This document shows positions 1 to 18,249 of a stretch of 64,000 nucleotides of DNA, one piece after another. A program made the translations under genes and the position numbers. This DNA comes from Trichoplax adhaerens. Lineage: Eukaryota > Placozoa > Uniplacotomia > Trichoplacea > Trichoplacidae. The notes below the pieces were generated by a model. The model made no database searches. It was not told the DNA's origin and saw nothing but the letters and a program-made list of their open reading frames with translations. Location: assembly GCF_000150275.1 (NCBI RefSeq), contig NW_002060974.1, positions 155,744 through 219,743 of the forward strand. The letters run 5' to 3'. How positions within the stretch are numbered: the first letter of the stretch is position 1; the number at the start of each line of letters is the position of its first letter.

Positions 1-6829
<6,829 letters not shown>

Positions 6830-8908
6830 ATGATGAAAAACTGATTTATTGTCTTGAATATTCTAGAAAATATTTACTTTTTCACCATCAAATAGCAGTA
6901 TCATATCTAGCACTTACATTTGATATTTATCGATATTCGAGCTGCTATTTTAAATGGAAGTAAATCCTATACACCAATTCAATTTTACAGGTTTGATTAT
7001 CGATCCAAGATATACTTTATAGTTCATATTGTAAAAATCGCCTTTAATATGCTATTACTCATTTTTCTAGTGATTCAGCTATTATTCTTTTATAATATTT
7101 CTAACAGATTTTCTATCTGTACAGCCAAGATTTATAACCTTCGATTAGAATACTGTCTTACAAGATAAGGGATATCATTTTATATCGTGTTGGTCAATAC
7201 GAAAGAGTTGATTGTTTGTAATTGACTCTCAATAATAAAATTTTACAGTTCTTATTTCTATTTTGCTTACAAATCGCTAAAGTAATTCCCAAAAATCGAT
7301 GTTATGATAATGACAATTGAAGGTTTAAAACTGTATAAACATTTATACGCTTATGTTTCCAAGCAGGCAAAAAAGTCTTGTTTATTATCCGGTATTAAAA
7401 AAATCTACAATACAGCAGAGTTTTGCAAAAGGAGCATGCTACAGACAACCCGCACGAAAATATTATCAAGAAAGCTGGAGTGTCGGGTTGGGTCAAGCAT
7501 CAAAATTTTTACGGAACTCTGCAATATAAGCAATGCATCATCAAAATGTTACATTACTTCAGAAGTGATGATAATGCACAAAGCAAAAATTGGTAATCCT
7601 AACAGAGTTGTCATTATGAGACTGGTCTTCTCATGTCAACATTGATATAGACAGATCTAAACCTTTTATCATTTTTGATTTGTGCATAATTTGCGTATTA
7701 AAATGCTAAAGGATAGATTCAATTGTCAACCTGTATCAAGTACGTTTGTGAAATGCAAATGAAGAATATAGTATAAAGTTAGGCTACAAGTAGAATACTA
7801 TGCAATCAAATAGTTAAAATTAAAATATTTGTTTTAGGTGACATTAATGAGGTTGTAATGATCACAGTAAATCATCGGTACTGATCATGATATACAGTAT
7901 ATTTCAACTAAGAAAATTGTTCACTTTAATTAAGGTTGGGAAATGACCCTTTAAAGTATCTTTATCATTACCATACACATTTTACATGGATTAATTGTTG
8001 ATAGTAATGCATTTTGGGCTGACTACTCACCCTTGGAAAGCTTAAATAATTATCAATAACTTTCGGATCTCATTTTTATCATAATTACTGTAGTAAGTCT
8101 ACAGCTTTTCTACAACATTTAATTTTTATCTATCGGCTGCTATTGGTGCTGCTTGCTATACAATTTATAGCCTATAATACAAGTATTAGGAATAATACAG
8201 CACAATCAAGGAGATGGTTTAAACTTAAGCTATGTTTGAGCTATTAAAGGAATTGACCTTTAAACTCTATCTACGAGTCAAAAGCTAGCTATGATGTATA
8301 GCAAATTACATTCATTGATCCTCAATTAATCTTAGTCTGTAGCTACGAATATAAAGTTAGCAGTAAATATACTGATAGAATAGTAAAATGTAATTTATTA
8401 GCTCTTCTAAGGCTAGTATATCGTCAAATGATCTTGTACTTTAGAGTAATAATAATTACACAGGCTAGCATAGACATTGAATAACCTATTCTTTAATCAG
8501 CTTGTTGTCGATTGATCTTGTGCTCTATAAATTTTGTAGCTTTAGCTACGGTAGATGGTAACAAATTCTGAATAGCAAATTATTGTAATCCAATTCTATG
8601 ATGACCAGAATGTTAGGAGTTGATCTCCTACTTTGTATAACTCACTGTTAGAACGGAGAATCATAATGAATATTCCATTTTGATGCTAATTTAATCTGCA
8701 TTATGCTGCAATTTGGCTGTGGACGTTATTCTACCTTTTTAAGGTTGATAATAACTGGTGTATGAAATTTTTAGGATTGAAGTAGTTAATTTAATCCATT
8801 TACGATGTGTTAAAGTCTAAGTTTTGAATCTTAGAAGGATAAAATAGTATCTTTAAGAGTTAAAAATTCTTCTTTTATAAGGGTATGATCGCTTCACGTT
8901 AACTTGTT
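6830..8908. other. Intergenic, no gene seen
   Basis: AT-rich sequence between the EML stop and the 3' end of the docking-domain gene; the two genes converge. A candidate polyadenylation hexamer (AATAAA) lies near 7231. The open frame at 7304-7645 (113 codons) has no recognisable domain and no flanking splice logic, so I do not call it a gene. Confidence 0.6.
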
Positions 8909-11095
8909 CTAGCTATTTCTATCTTTTTCTTGACCGTTTTCGATGCTTAGTTCATTAATAATAAATTGCAATGGATCTTCAGGTCTTTTATGAATGATTT
9001 CACAGGTTAATTGCTAGCAACGGCAATATAAAAAGATAAAAATGAAAATTATCAACTGTAAATTAACAGATGGTTTACAGACTACCGATGATTGGAAGAT
9101 TTTAATTATGTAATAATCAAATCAAAATTTAAATTTAAATGAAAAAAATTAGGTTAATAAAGATGCTAGAAGGAATGAATAGGTAAAAATTAAGCTTTCT
9201 TCTTCCTAGATTTCGAATTAATTTATAGTTGATGAAAGTCAACTTTAATAAATTAAACTTTATGTATCGTATAATACTATCGATAAATTGAAATCTACAC
9301 GGTTTATTTTTTCTTTTTACTTTCTCTAATATTGCAGATAGTTAAAGTTTATTTGTGGTCATTACGTTTACATCAATAAAAAATCCATAAAATCAATATT
9401 CCCTAATACCAGGCGATAATTGACCGTGAAGGAAGTTAGATAGCTATAATCACTATACTTTAAATATTATGGTTATAACGTATATATGATGATAAAGTGA
9501 TATTATGTATAATAAATTCAAGAAAAATTCAATTTGAGAACACTTTTAAAGCATGAATAACATAAGATTTCGACCCATACTTTTAGTTCATTTGCAAAAT
9601 ATGGCAAAAATATTGCAATTACGATGTTACGATATTTGAAAGTGTAACTATTTAGGCCGTACCAAAGTGATAATGTCAGAGATTAATAGACATTTCATAT
9701 GTTTACTTTATTAAATTGATTTAAATGATAAGATTTGCTTTTGTGAAAAGATGTTTTAAGCGTTGAGGAATAATAATGGCAAAGCATTTATAAGTTACTA
9801 CCAATTATAAATTTGATTACCTTAGTCTTATTGATTTTATAAATATTATTCAACGATAAAATTTACACAGCTGGAAATTTTTGTGCGGGTAGAAGACATT
9901 ATTCAATCTGGATTCTTATATGCTATGATAGTTACTATTCCTTTTTTATTTTATAGCAATTTTTGTTTAATGATAAATTAGCCAAAACTAGAAGCGTTGT
10001 AGAAAGCTATGGGGCAATATATATAGTAGAAGTAATAGATCCTTTCTGGTACCCCGTTGTGTTAATAAGACGACATTGTACTATGAATACTCGATCAAGC
10101 ATAATTTCAATAACTTGTAACATATAAAATTATTGCTATATGTCGTTTTAAAATATATCATATTGTCAGCTATAACCATTTGTATGCTGACTTGGAGCAT
10201 TTTCATTCACTGGAAATGAATTATATCGTTTGATCGAATGGCAAGCTATTTAAAAGCGCGTAATTAGTCCATGAAAAATTATTGCATTTAATTCGGTTGA
10301 TAGGTTACGACATATCGTCATGATACTTGATAATCATAGCCTTAGATCAAATAAGTAAAAAATAGGTTAATTGAAAGGCTACTTTAAGATAATGAGATTA
10401 TGTAAGGTAAAAGTGCTGCTATGAGGAGTAGGTTTACATGAGATGATGATGGAAATAGCAGTCTTCGTTCTATCTATTTAATTGTAATGTAAACTTCTAT
10501 GATAGAGATCTTTTACATTCGATGATCCAATCACGACGCCTTACATTAAATAGCAGAAGATCGGAAATAACATCTGATGAAAACCGTCATTATACTGTGA
10601 TTCAATTAGATAATTTCGATTGAAATATAACGTATCATGCCGTTTATGGATGATCTCCTACGACATAAACGTGGATAAAATTAGGGTGAGTTGGCGTATT
10701 CATTTAGGTATCACGTAAAAGACCGAGATTTCAGGTATTCTACTCAGTTAACGACATATATAACAACATGATAAAATAGTACAGTATTGCTTTTATATAT
10801 TCTTGCTATATTAATTTATTCAATCCAATCAACAGTATTGACTGCACAAAGTAGAAATTAAACTAGTATCGGCGCAAAAGAAGTCATGTTTTCACTTCAT
10901 ACTAACCTGTAACATATGGAGAATTTGATGTTTTTCCATATATTGAATGGCTTTATGATATGGGCTTTCGGTTATTTCGGTGATTTTCTTATTTTCATCC
11001 TGTTGATCATGGTTCGCAGTTATTTCTTTCGTTACTGTAGTTGTCTTCATATCTGTTACCATCGACGATTCTGTTGACGATAATTTTGTTTCCAT
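8909..11095 (-). CDS. Small RIIa/DPY-30-like docking-domain protein, two exons, 97 residues
   Basis: Exon 1 runs from ATG 11095 to 10907 (63 codons) and ends in a consensus donor CAG|gttagt. Exon 2 is 9013-8909 (34 codons plus TAG), preceded by a pyrimidine-rich acceptor ending ttgctag. The junction is in phase 0. The joined carboxyl half reads SPYHKAIQYMEKHQILHMLQ, then QLTCEIIHKRPEDPLQFIIN, then ELS. This is the pattern of the RIIa/DPY-30 dimerisation-docking fold: an amphipathic helix, then (K/R)RPxDPxxF, then a second helix. The amino half is polar, rich in S, T and E, without a domain. In animals such domains dimerise and bind amphipathic helices of AKAPs or axonemal and sperm proteins; the layout resembles the carboxyl end of TEX55-type proteins. 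That role is inferred. The intron is about 1.9 kb. Confidence 0.72.
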
Positions 11096-14000
11096 CGATC
11101 TTCTACCTCTACTATTACATGCTCCAAAGATGGCTAGTAGTTATGATGATTGCTACAGTGGCAAAATAATGTTTGATCAAGACGATAGTAGAAACAATAC
11201 TAGCAGAGGTTGAGCCCGTCGTTGCTATGGAAACCAAAGTGGCGAGTTAATTAGACTGACAATAGTAGCTAAGAGGATAACAATCATTATGCTGACTGAT
11301 TATTTCGTCTATATAGATGCTCATAAATCTCTATGAATTGACTCATTTTAACCTACGTCTTGCTGTGTAGCTCAAGTAAGTATGTTAATTCATAATAAAA
11401 CTATAAATCAATTGTCATTTATAAAACATGGATCACTTACAAAGATTGCATGTAGTATCATGGATGAGAACTAGGTATTGCACTTGATTATACGCTACTG
11501 GACTATTGGTGTAGTAAATAACGGTATTAGAATCTACACATATGTAATTAACGAGTAGTTGTGTAGTTATGGGATAACTAATTGCACATATGTCCATATA
11601 TACGCCTATATTCATACACAATTAATACATAGTACTAGTGTAATACCATCGTATTTAGATACAGCACTGTAACCTAGCATGGTATTATGTAGATTACTAT
11701 ATATTTAGAGATAGTATATACAAGACGTATATTCTTTATACAGCGAGGAATTGGATACAATGACTTAGATAGTACTTTAATACTTAAAGTAGCTCAATAA
11801 AGTTGTGCTAATACATTGCAATTGGTTTGATCTTGATAATAAAATTTCAATCCTCTACCAGTATGAATTAATTATCATAAATCTAGTAAACATTAAGATT
11901 ACAGCATCATTGTACAGCTAAGAAAATACTTAATGTCAAAATTTTATGCTTTTTTGATCAAAGGGGTGAGCATAGCGCAATTTAATTTTTGCTATCGTAT
12001 AACATTTCAAGCTCAAAAGCTAAAAACTAGTTTTTCGGTGAGCTACTTTCACGTTATCACATTCTGTGACGTTAGTATAGTGTTAGAGATGTTTATATCT
12101 GTAATCTCAGGTGATTTAGCTTGTAAGCACGACTGGATTATTTATTGTAATAAAGCTGCCATCTTACGTATCTATCTTGATATATAAGTGCAGCATACAG
12201 TATATGTCAAAATTTCATCTTACCTTATTAAGAAAAAGAAACTAGTGCGATTGATTTTAGATGATCAATTTTGTACAATGCTCAATTCGTATATAATTAT
12301 AACTGACTAGAGTTTAATACCATTATAAAATATTTTCTTAAGCTCTAATATTAATTTGAATATAGTCTTACAAATTGAACTGATTGCTGTTGTTCTGTAA
12401 ATTCCTCTGCGATGCAATAGTTCATTTTTATTTTCAAATGATATTACAAAGATTAATGGTATTTTTGATCTGCTGCCAGCTGTGCACATTGTATTTATAA
12501 AATTTGTTACTAACAGTAAGTACAGTATATTCGTATAGTATTTCAACGCTATATTATCTTCGAGACACCCTACTCTGGTATAGATTATTTTTGTTTTATA
12601 CGCGTACACTGCAGCTAACCGTGTTTATACAAATTTAGCTAGCTCTCAACTATGGTAAGCTAGACAGGCGATGCTATTGGTCGCTATCAAGTGCAGTGCT
12701 AGAATAGAAGGATATAATGCACATTCACTATAAATTTATAACCCATATCATTATTGCCAGTAATTTGGAATTATCATTGAAAAGGGACAAGCAGTTTTAT
12801 TTGTAATATACGCGTATTATTACAAATATAATTTTTTTCATGTTAGTACCAACAATGAAGAAGTATACAACAAAAATGACTTTGCCATATCAACGGTTAC
12901 TTAATTCTATATATATCAAATAAATGTTATCCATCCATTAATTACAAATAATAGACAGTATCGATTAGAAATTACACAAGCTGGAAATTTCTAATCATGG
13001 TAGATGATTGATTGACATAAACTTAATTTTCTCTTTTAGGCTATTTGACGGTCAAACAATACGATGGAATATAGCAATTTTTATCTATGCATGACATGTT
13101 ATGCCTTTGAGATACGACAGCAATGCAATAAACAATCAATTGCATCAGATTCTTTCTATTGATTCATTGGTTTTAAAATAGAAGCTTATTGCTGAGATAA
13201 ATTAAATAGGCAAATTTTCTCTTTGTTAAATTGATTTAGAAAAATCTGTTTAGCAATTATAGCCTTTTGCTTAGAAGATAGTACAAAAATGTAATTGTTT
13301 ATTTGATGAGTTTACATCATCTTTAAGTAATTACCTTTCACTTTTCTTAAGATGTTTGACAAAATTTACAGATCTCATGTAGCTAAGTCCTGATGCAACC
13401 GTTGTAGCTGCAGTCGTAAACCTATTGCCCATCATGATTGATTAAAAATTAGTTCATTAGAAGTAATTAAAAAAATGCTAGAAAAAATAATAAGGCTAGT
13501 GACGAACCATAAGATCTGGAGCATAGGATGATGTATAAAGTCAAATATGGGTGCTGCTATAGACATGAATATCAGCGATAATTGTAGACCGGTATTTAGC
13601 TAGCAAGATAAGAATGGCATGATATTAAATGATATAGCATATGTCTTCAAGTTATATTTGCAAAGTCAGTAAAGGAAATTTGCTTCTAATTATAAATGAT
13701 AAGCTCCCATATTTCCAGTGAGTCGTACTATGTTGAAAAATTTGCAAAATTTTTTAAACGTACTAAACTGTACGCGTAGGTACAAGTATGCAGTAGACAT
13801 TACCTTACTAATACCAAGCGGATGGATTTCGGCGGGAGCATGCCTTGTACTGAAAAATCGGTTGAGAGTAACCTACAATTAAAATAGATAGATATACTTT
13901 TTAAGTTATTCCAATTTACAGTAAGTACCAAAATTACAAATGTATCGAGTCGCTGCGCAGTAGCAAAAATCATACAGGTGGAGGAAGTGTTTTAAATCGG

Positions 14001-15611
14001 TAGTAAAAAGCGTATGTCACTAATCCAATGTCTCTTGATAGAATGATTGCAGTAATTTGCCCTAGATACAGTAATAAATGGATCATTAGTAATGGATTAA
14101 TGTGGCTAATTTGTTGATCAATTTTAACCTACATGGAAGTAATGAAGCAGCAGTTAGAGATACGGTTAAGGTACACATAAGAATTTTGTCGGAAACGGGG
14201 TCTAATACGGTTCCAATTAACGATTTTTGGCTAGAGTAACGCCTTGCAATCCAGCCATCCAGCTATATAGAATTAAATGAACAATGATTTACACCTTGAT
14301 AATAAATAGCGACGTAATACTGTCATTTTTATCCTCTATGTCTTCCATAAATAATAATAATTATTGCATCTACAGGTAATCAACAATACATTGCATTAAT
14401 CTATTAATACATTGTGTGTTTGAAAGGTTAACTTTCAAATGAATTCTAGACCAACCATTTGATTTTACTGTATATTATGATATCAGATATACTCCTCATT
14501 CAATAATTGTAATGCAATTACGTTTTAATTTAATAGTAATATACTGTAGCAGATTATGTTCTACTGTCGTTAGACCTATTAACTATGCTGAAATCAACAC
14601 ATTGTGTGTCTGAAACGTTAACTTATAAATGAATTCTAGGCGAAAGATTCAATGTTACTGTCTATTATGATATCAGTTATACTCCATATCCAATAATTAT
14701 AATACCATAGCGTTTTAATTCAATAGCAATATACTGTAGTAGATTATGTTATACAGTAAGTAGATAGACATGTAAAGTTTAACTCTCAATGATCTCATTC
14801 AAAGGCTAGTTGATTAGATGCAGTAATGGCTATATCTAAATTAGCACTATGTAATTGAGATCTACATCTATTCTATTTACCAAATCAGTTAGGCCAGCAG
14901 CAGTGAAAAGTATTAAAGCACTTGTGAAATGATCTTGTAGTAACAAATAGGCCAAGTATGGAGATAGGACAAGTCGTGTCATGGATAAAATATTCGGTAC
15001 GGTTATAATTCGATCTCTCTATTCAAAAACAATGAAGAACGTTATTAGTTTAGTCCTAATCAAAAAAGTTACCGTTGTATCTTCTCAACGCATATTGTAT
15101 TGATATAATACATTACGGTTTAGTGTTAACATTGGCCATATTAAAGTCATCAATGACATGTTGTATGAGCTTGATGATAGGATTCAATGACACTATGTCT
15201 ATTGGCTACGGTTAGTATGTCTACACTACGAGATGCAATAGGCTAAGATGTTTACTAAAACACTTTTCAACTTACATCTATTGTAGAATTGAGTATAGTA
15301 GCCATAGGATGTTGTGTTTTAGGTGGAGGCTATTTTAAGGTTAAACGACGTGACAGTGTCGTCTAAAAAAGTACAACATGTTGTAGGTCATGATGATCTA
15401 CTGCAGCAGCACAAGTTAGTACGATAGTCCTAAGCGATATTCTTTTACAGTATGCTATACGGATAGAGATGCTTGTACTCGTTGTAGTCTATTTTTTCGA
15501 AGAGAATACTACTGTATCGATTGGAAAACAATCATCTTGTCTCTTTTTGAGCGACTGGAAATGATGAGCAATCAACAGAGAATAGATCGTATTCTTCTCC
15601 AGTTATGCTTA
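11096..15611. other. Intergenic, AT-rich, no supported gene
   Basis: I see only short open frames (11433-11621 -, 11933-12187 +, 12307-12609 -) of biased AT-rich composition. The one at 11433-11621 does end near a good donor (cttt|gtaagt on the minus strand, about 11436), but no partner exon was found. A two-copy 190-bp tandem repeat at 14407-14762 is listed separately. Confidence 0.5.
14407..14762. repeat. Two-copy tandem repeat, period 190 bp
   Basis: The motif acattgtgtg starts at 14409 and again at 14599. Downstream blocks recur in the same order: gaattctag, attatgatatcag, ctccnnattcaataatt-like, gttttaattnaatag, and atatactgtag. The copies have diverged by many substitutions, so this is an old duplication. 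Confidence 0.75.
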
Positions 15612-16592
15612 TCACCCGAGTCGAACTGATCGTAATGGATAGAGACTGCTAACAGCCTCCATGGCAGTATCTCTATCCAAGACACCATCATACAGTAGTG
15701 TCAATAACAAGGACCGAGATTGTATCTTGATGATTGTATCGATAGCTCGTTTAATGTATGCAGGAAAGTATTAGTAGCGCTGCATGGCATAGGATAGTGT
15801 AGCAAAGGCTTGGAGGATGTTGAACTTACAAGTATGGCGTATCATTTGCACTTACATATCGTTCTATTGAAGATGGTTGTTCAGAAGTATAGGATCGTTT
15901 TGGTAATACAACATCTGTTAGAGAAATAGAGCGAATCATTGAAGGAGGTGGTAAAGGACGATGAGTCCATAACATTGCAAGCGATTGGCGACCAGATGTG
16001 CCATTGCTTGCGTTGCAATGAAGCCTTTTGGAAAGCAACAACGTTGTTATGCGACCTTGACGGCCAACTACATGGCCAATACTAGTCATAGGATACCGTA
16101 GAACAGGATACATGATTAACAATCCACTTTAGAGTCTAAATAAGGTGTAATAAACTTGCAATAGTAGATTAATTGAGCTTTGATCCGCCGAGAAGGAGCG
16201 GCAATAGAGCAAGAGAGAGAAAAGGAAATGGCTTGCAGCTAGCCAATTTGGCAGTGTTTTGTATGCTTTTAGCGGAGGTCCCTCCTGCTGTTGCCTCTTT
16301 GTCCATACAATCCATTGTTACTATCACAGATTGTATGCTGTAGGCTAGATCGCTGGGTATGTTTTGCGTGATGGAAATGACTTGTTTGCTGAGAATTTGC
16401 AAAGGGATAGAAAATGCTGGTCAGAACGTTCAAAACGTGCTGATCGACTCTTTTACTGGTCATTTGAAGTAGAGTCGATCACTGCAACGCTACATTACCC
16501 TATTGACGATGGCCAAAACTGTCATGTCGTAGTCATCTAAATGAGCAGGTTGGTTTTGCCAAGGATTACGAGAAGAAGACTTTCTTCTTCTT
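15612..16592 (-). CDS. Candidate multi-exon gene of unknown function, 3' part (four exons)
   Basis: Four minus-strand exons join with consistent phases: 16592-16499, 16388-16309, 16126-15856 and 15725-15612 (TGA 15614-15612). Donors are AATAGG|gtaatg, GGATT|gtatgg and CGATAT|gtaagt; acceptors are ctactag, attctcag, tctaaag and atcaag. The product carries about 185 residues: a basic serine-rich start (RRRKSSSRNPWQNQPAH), a His-rich stretch, the segment MYPVLRYPMTSIGHVVGRQ, then SLLLTLLYDGVLDRDTAMEA and the end SVRLG. I recognise no family. Support is phase agreement, good donors and non-repetitive protein composition. Against it, the region is less AT-rich than its surroundings, so long frames arise more easily, and boundaries were partly chosen to keep phase. 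The candidate first exon at 17928-18179 may belong to it. Confidence 0.42.
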
Positions 16593-16839
16593 CTAGTAGT
16601 CCATGGCTAGGATGAAGAGCTATTTCAGTCCTTGTGGATTGTATGAATAAGCTCATAGCACTAGTTATTGTGTGTGCTCCGTTGTTTACTTGCAAGCTAT
16701 CATTTGCATATCCTCCATCTTGCTGCATGCAGAACATTTTAAGATCGAGTTCTACTCGTATCATGTTTTATTTGCACAGTAGGCATCGTGGATGCAAAAT
16801 ATCATCATTCACCTCGGCTTTTTCTGATCCTATCGGATA

Positions 16840-17700
16840 TCAACATGAATACTAGCAAATTCGATCAAGGCTTACTATCGACAGGTTTTAGCGAGTTTGT
16901 CTAGCTCAGAACGGATAAGCCAATGGCATGATGCCATGGGAGATGAGCAGCATTCTTTGAGCTTGTTATGAGTAACATTCACATACTGTACACAATTTGT
17001 GTTCGCTTCAAATCAATGCCAGCAATCATAGACTACTCTTCTTGTAGTAATCCATGCTACACTACAAGGATATCAACGTGAGTATCGGCAAATTGGATCG
17101 AGCTTTACTATCGACAGGTTTCAGCAACTTGGCCTAGCTCACAATGGACAATTGGACATGCCCTTAGAGATGAGCAACATGACGTACACAATTTGTGTTC
17201 CACTCCAAATCAGTACCTACAATCATGGACTACTTCAAGAAGAGCTCGAAAAAGAAGACATGGTCTTCTTGTAGTAGTCCCTGCTGCACTACAAGGATAT
17301 CAATATGAATATCGGCAAATTCGATCAAAGCTTACTATCGACAGCTTTCAGTAATTTTGTCTAGCTCAGAATGGACAATTGGACATGCCCTTAGAGATGA
17401 GCAACATGACGTACACAACTTGTGTTCCACTCCAAATCAATGCCAGCAATCATGGACTACTAGAAGAAGAGCTAGAAGTCTTCTTCTGGTAGTCCATGCT
17501 GCGCTACAAGGATATCAATTTGAACATCAGCAAATAGCATCAAGGTTTATTCTTGACAGGTTTCAGCAATTTGGTCTAGCTCAGAATGGCCATTCCGAGT
17601 ATGCACCTGAGAAAGGTTCGGTTATCAATGCCTACAATCATGGACCACTTGAAGAAGGTTTGGCCTTCCTCGAGCAGTCCATGCTACACTACAGTAGTGA
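16840..17700. repeat. Four-unit tandem repeat, 215-233 bp, each unit with a purine/pyrimidine hairpin
   Basis: The core gacagg-tttcag-tagctca recurs at 16880, 17113, 17340 and 17555 (spacings 233, 227, 215). Most units also carry a self-complementary block, ggactactagaagaag followed by cttcttct-ggtagtcc (for example 17455-17495 and 17229-17280). A related hairpin at 16565-16602 overlaps the first exon of the unknown minus-strand gene, so that exon seems to derive from the repeat. Some units are broken by stops in every frame. Confidence 0.75.
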
Positions 17701-17962
17701 AGAAAGAGAGGGGCTGTCATCTATTTTCCTAACGCAAAGTATCGATGCCGTTGATCGGACTATTTGGCAGGCCATTGGAAGCAGATTGTCCATCTCCACA
17801 GCTGCAGCTGTGGCAAGTTGGTTGCGCCAGCTGGCGGGCCTACAGCTGCACTCACGATACTATGTCATGAACTTGCCGCAGTATAGTATACTACACTATA
17901 GAGCGTTGAGTAGATTGTCCTTGCTGGTCAATAGGTCCAACATTTGCCAATCAATGCTTTAA
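17357..17962 (+). CDS. Open frame of 201 codons over the last repeat unit, doubtful gene
   Basis: The frame is open for 201 codons from 17357 to 17962. Residues to about 100 are encoded by the tandem-repeat unit; the remainder (for example IDAVDRTIWQAIGSRLSIST) is unique sequence. The frame is closed by stops in the other repeat units, and no splice partner was found. No domain is recognised. It lies 290 bp upstream of GNPNAT1 on the same strand and overlaps a minus-strand candidate exon by 35 bp. It may be an exon of an unidentified gene or a chance open frame in GC-richer DNA. Confidence 0.18.
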   Translation: MSSSEWTIGHALRDEQHDVHNLCSTPNQCQQSWTTRRRARSLLLVVHAALQGYQFEHQQIASRFILDRFQQFGLAQNGHSEYAPEKGSVINAYNHGPLEEGLAFLEQSMLHYSSEEREGLSSIFLTQSIDAVDRTIWQAIGSRLSISTAAAVASWLRQLAGLQLHSRYYVMNLPQYSILHYRALSRLSLLVNRSNICQSML

Positions 17963-18179
17963 GAATGGATTTTCGACGTGGATAATCATCAGGAATTACT
18001 CTATTCCTTGCAGGAGTCCTTGCTGCAGTCGCTGATAGGCATAGACTAGCAGAATATTCTAGCTGTGTGTGCGATGGCTTGGATAGATAGTAGTGTGTTC
18101 TGCTCATGTCGCTGTGATCTATGTCTATGTATGGAGAATCGGTTGTGTATCGCGGTAATAACGACACGTCGACGACCAT
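17928..18179 (-). CDS. Candidate first exon of a gene divergent from GNPNAT1
   Basis: Minus-strand ATG at 18179 opens a frame of 83 codons beginning MVVDVSLLPRYTTDSPYIDI and including RVIPDDYPRRKSILKALIG. Possible donors exist inside it (AGGAATAGA|gtaatt and GGCAAAT|gttgga). It would start 70 bp from the GNPNAT1 ATG, head to head. It could be the first exon of the unknown gene ending at 15612, with repeat units filling the intron. No domain is recognised and the link is not proven. Confidence 0.35.
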   Translation of the reverse strand: MVVDVSLLPRYTTDSPYIDIDHSDMSRTHYYLSKPSHTQLEYSASLCLSATAARTPARNRVIPDDYPRRKSILKALIGKCWTY

Positions 18180-18249
18180 AGGCTAAGAGTCAATCGATCA
18201 TCCCCTCCCCTCCCCCATTTGATTACGCAATTGATTCAAGTTGGCCATC
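18180..18249. promoter_or_regulatory. Putative bidirectional promoter of GNPNAT1 and the divergent candidate gene
   Basis: Only 70 bp separate the two head-to-head ATG codons. The segment contains a run of CCCC(T) units (tcccctcccctccccc, about 18200-18217), unusual for this AT-rich window and reminiscent of C-rich promoter boxes. No TATA box was identified. If the divergent frame is not a gene, this remains the GNPNAT1 upstream region. Confidence 0.35.

Noticed and set aside
16169-16402. Minus-strand frame of 77 codons ending in a leucine-rich stretch (FPFLSLALLPLLLGG)
   Set aside because: The leucine stretch is the translation of a pyrimidine-rich tract, more likely an intron end between candidate exons 16388-16309 and 16126-15856.
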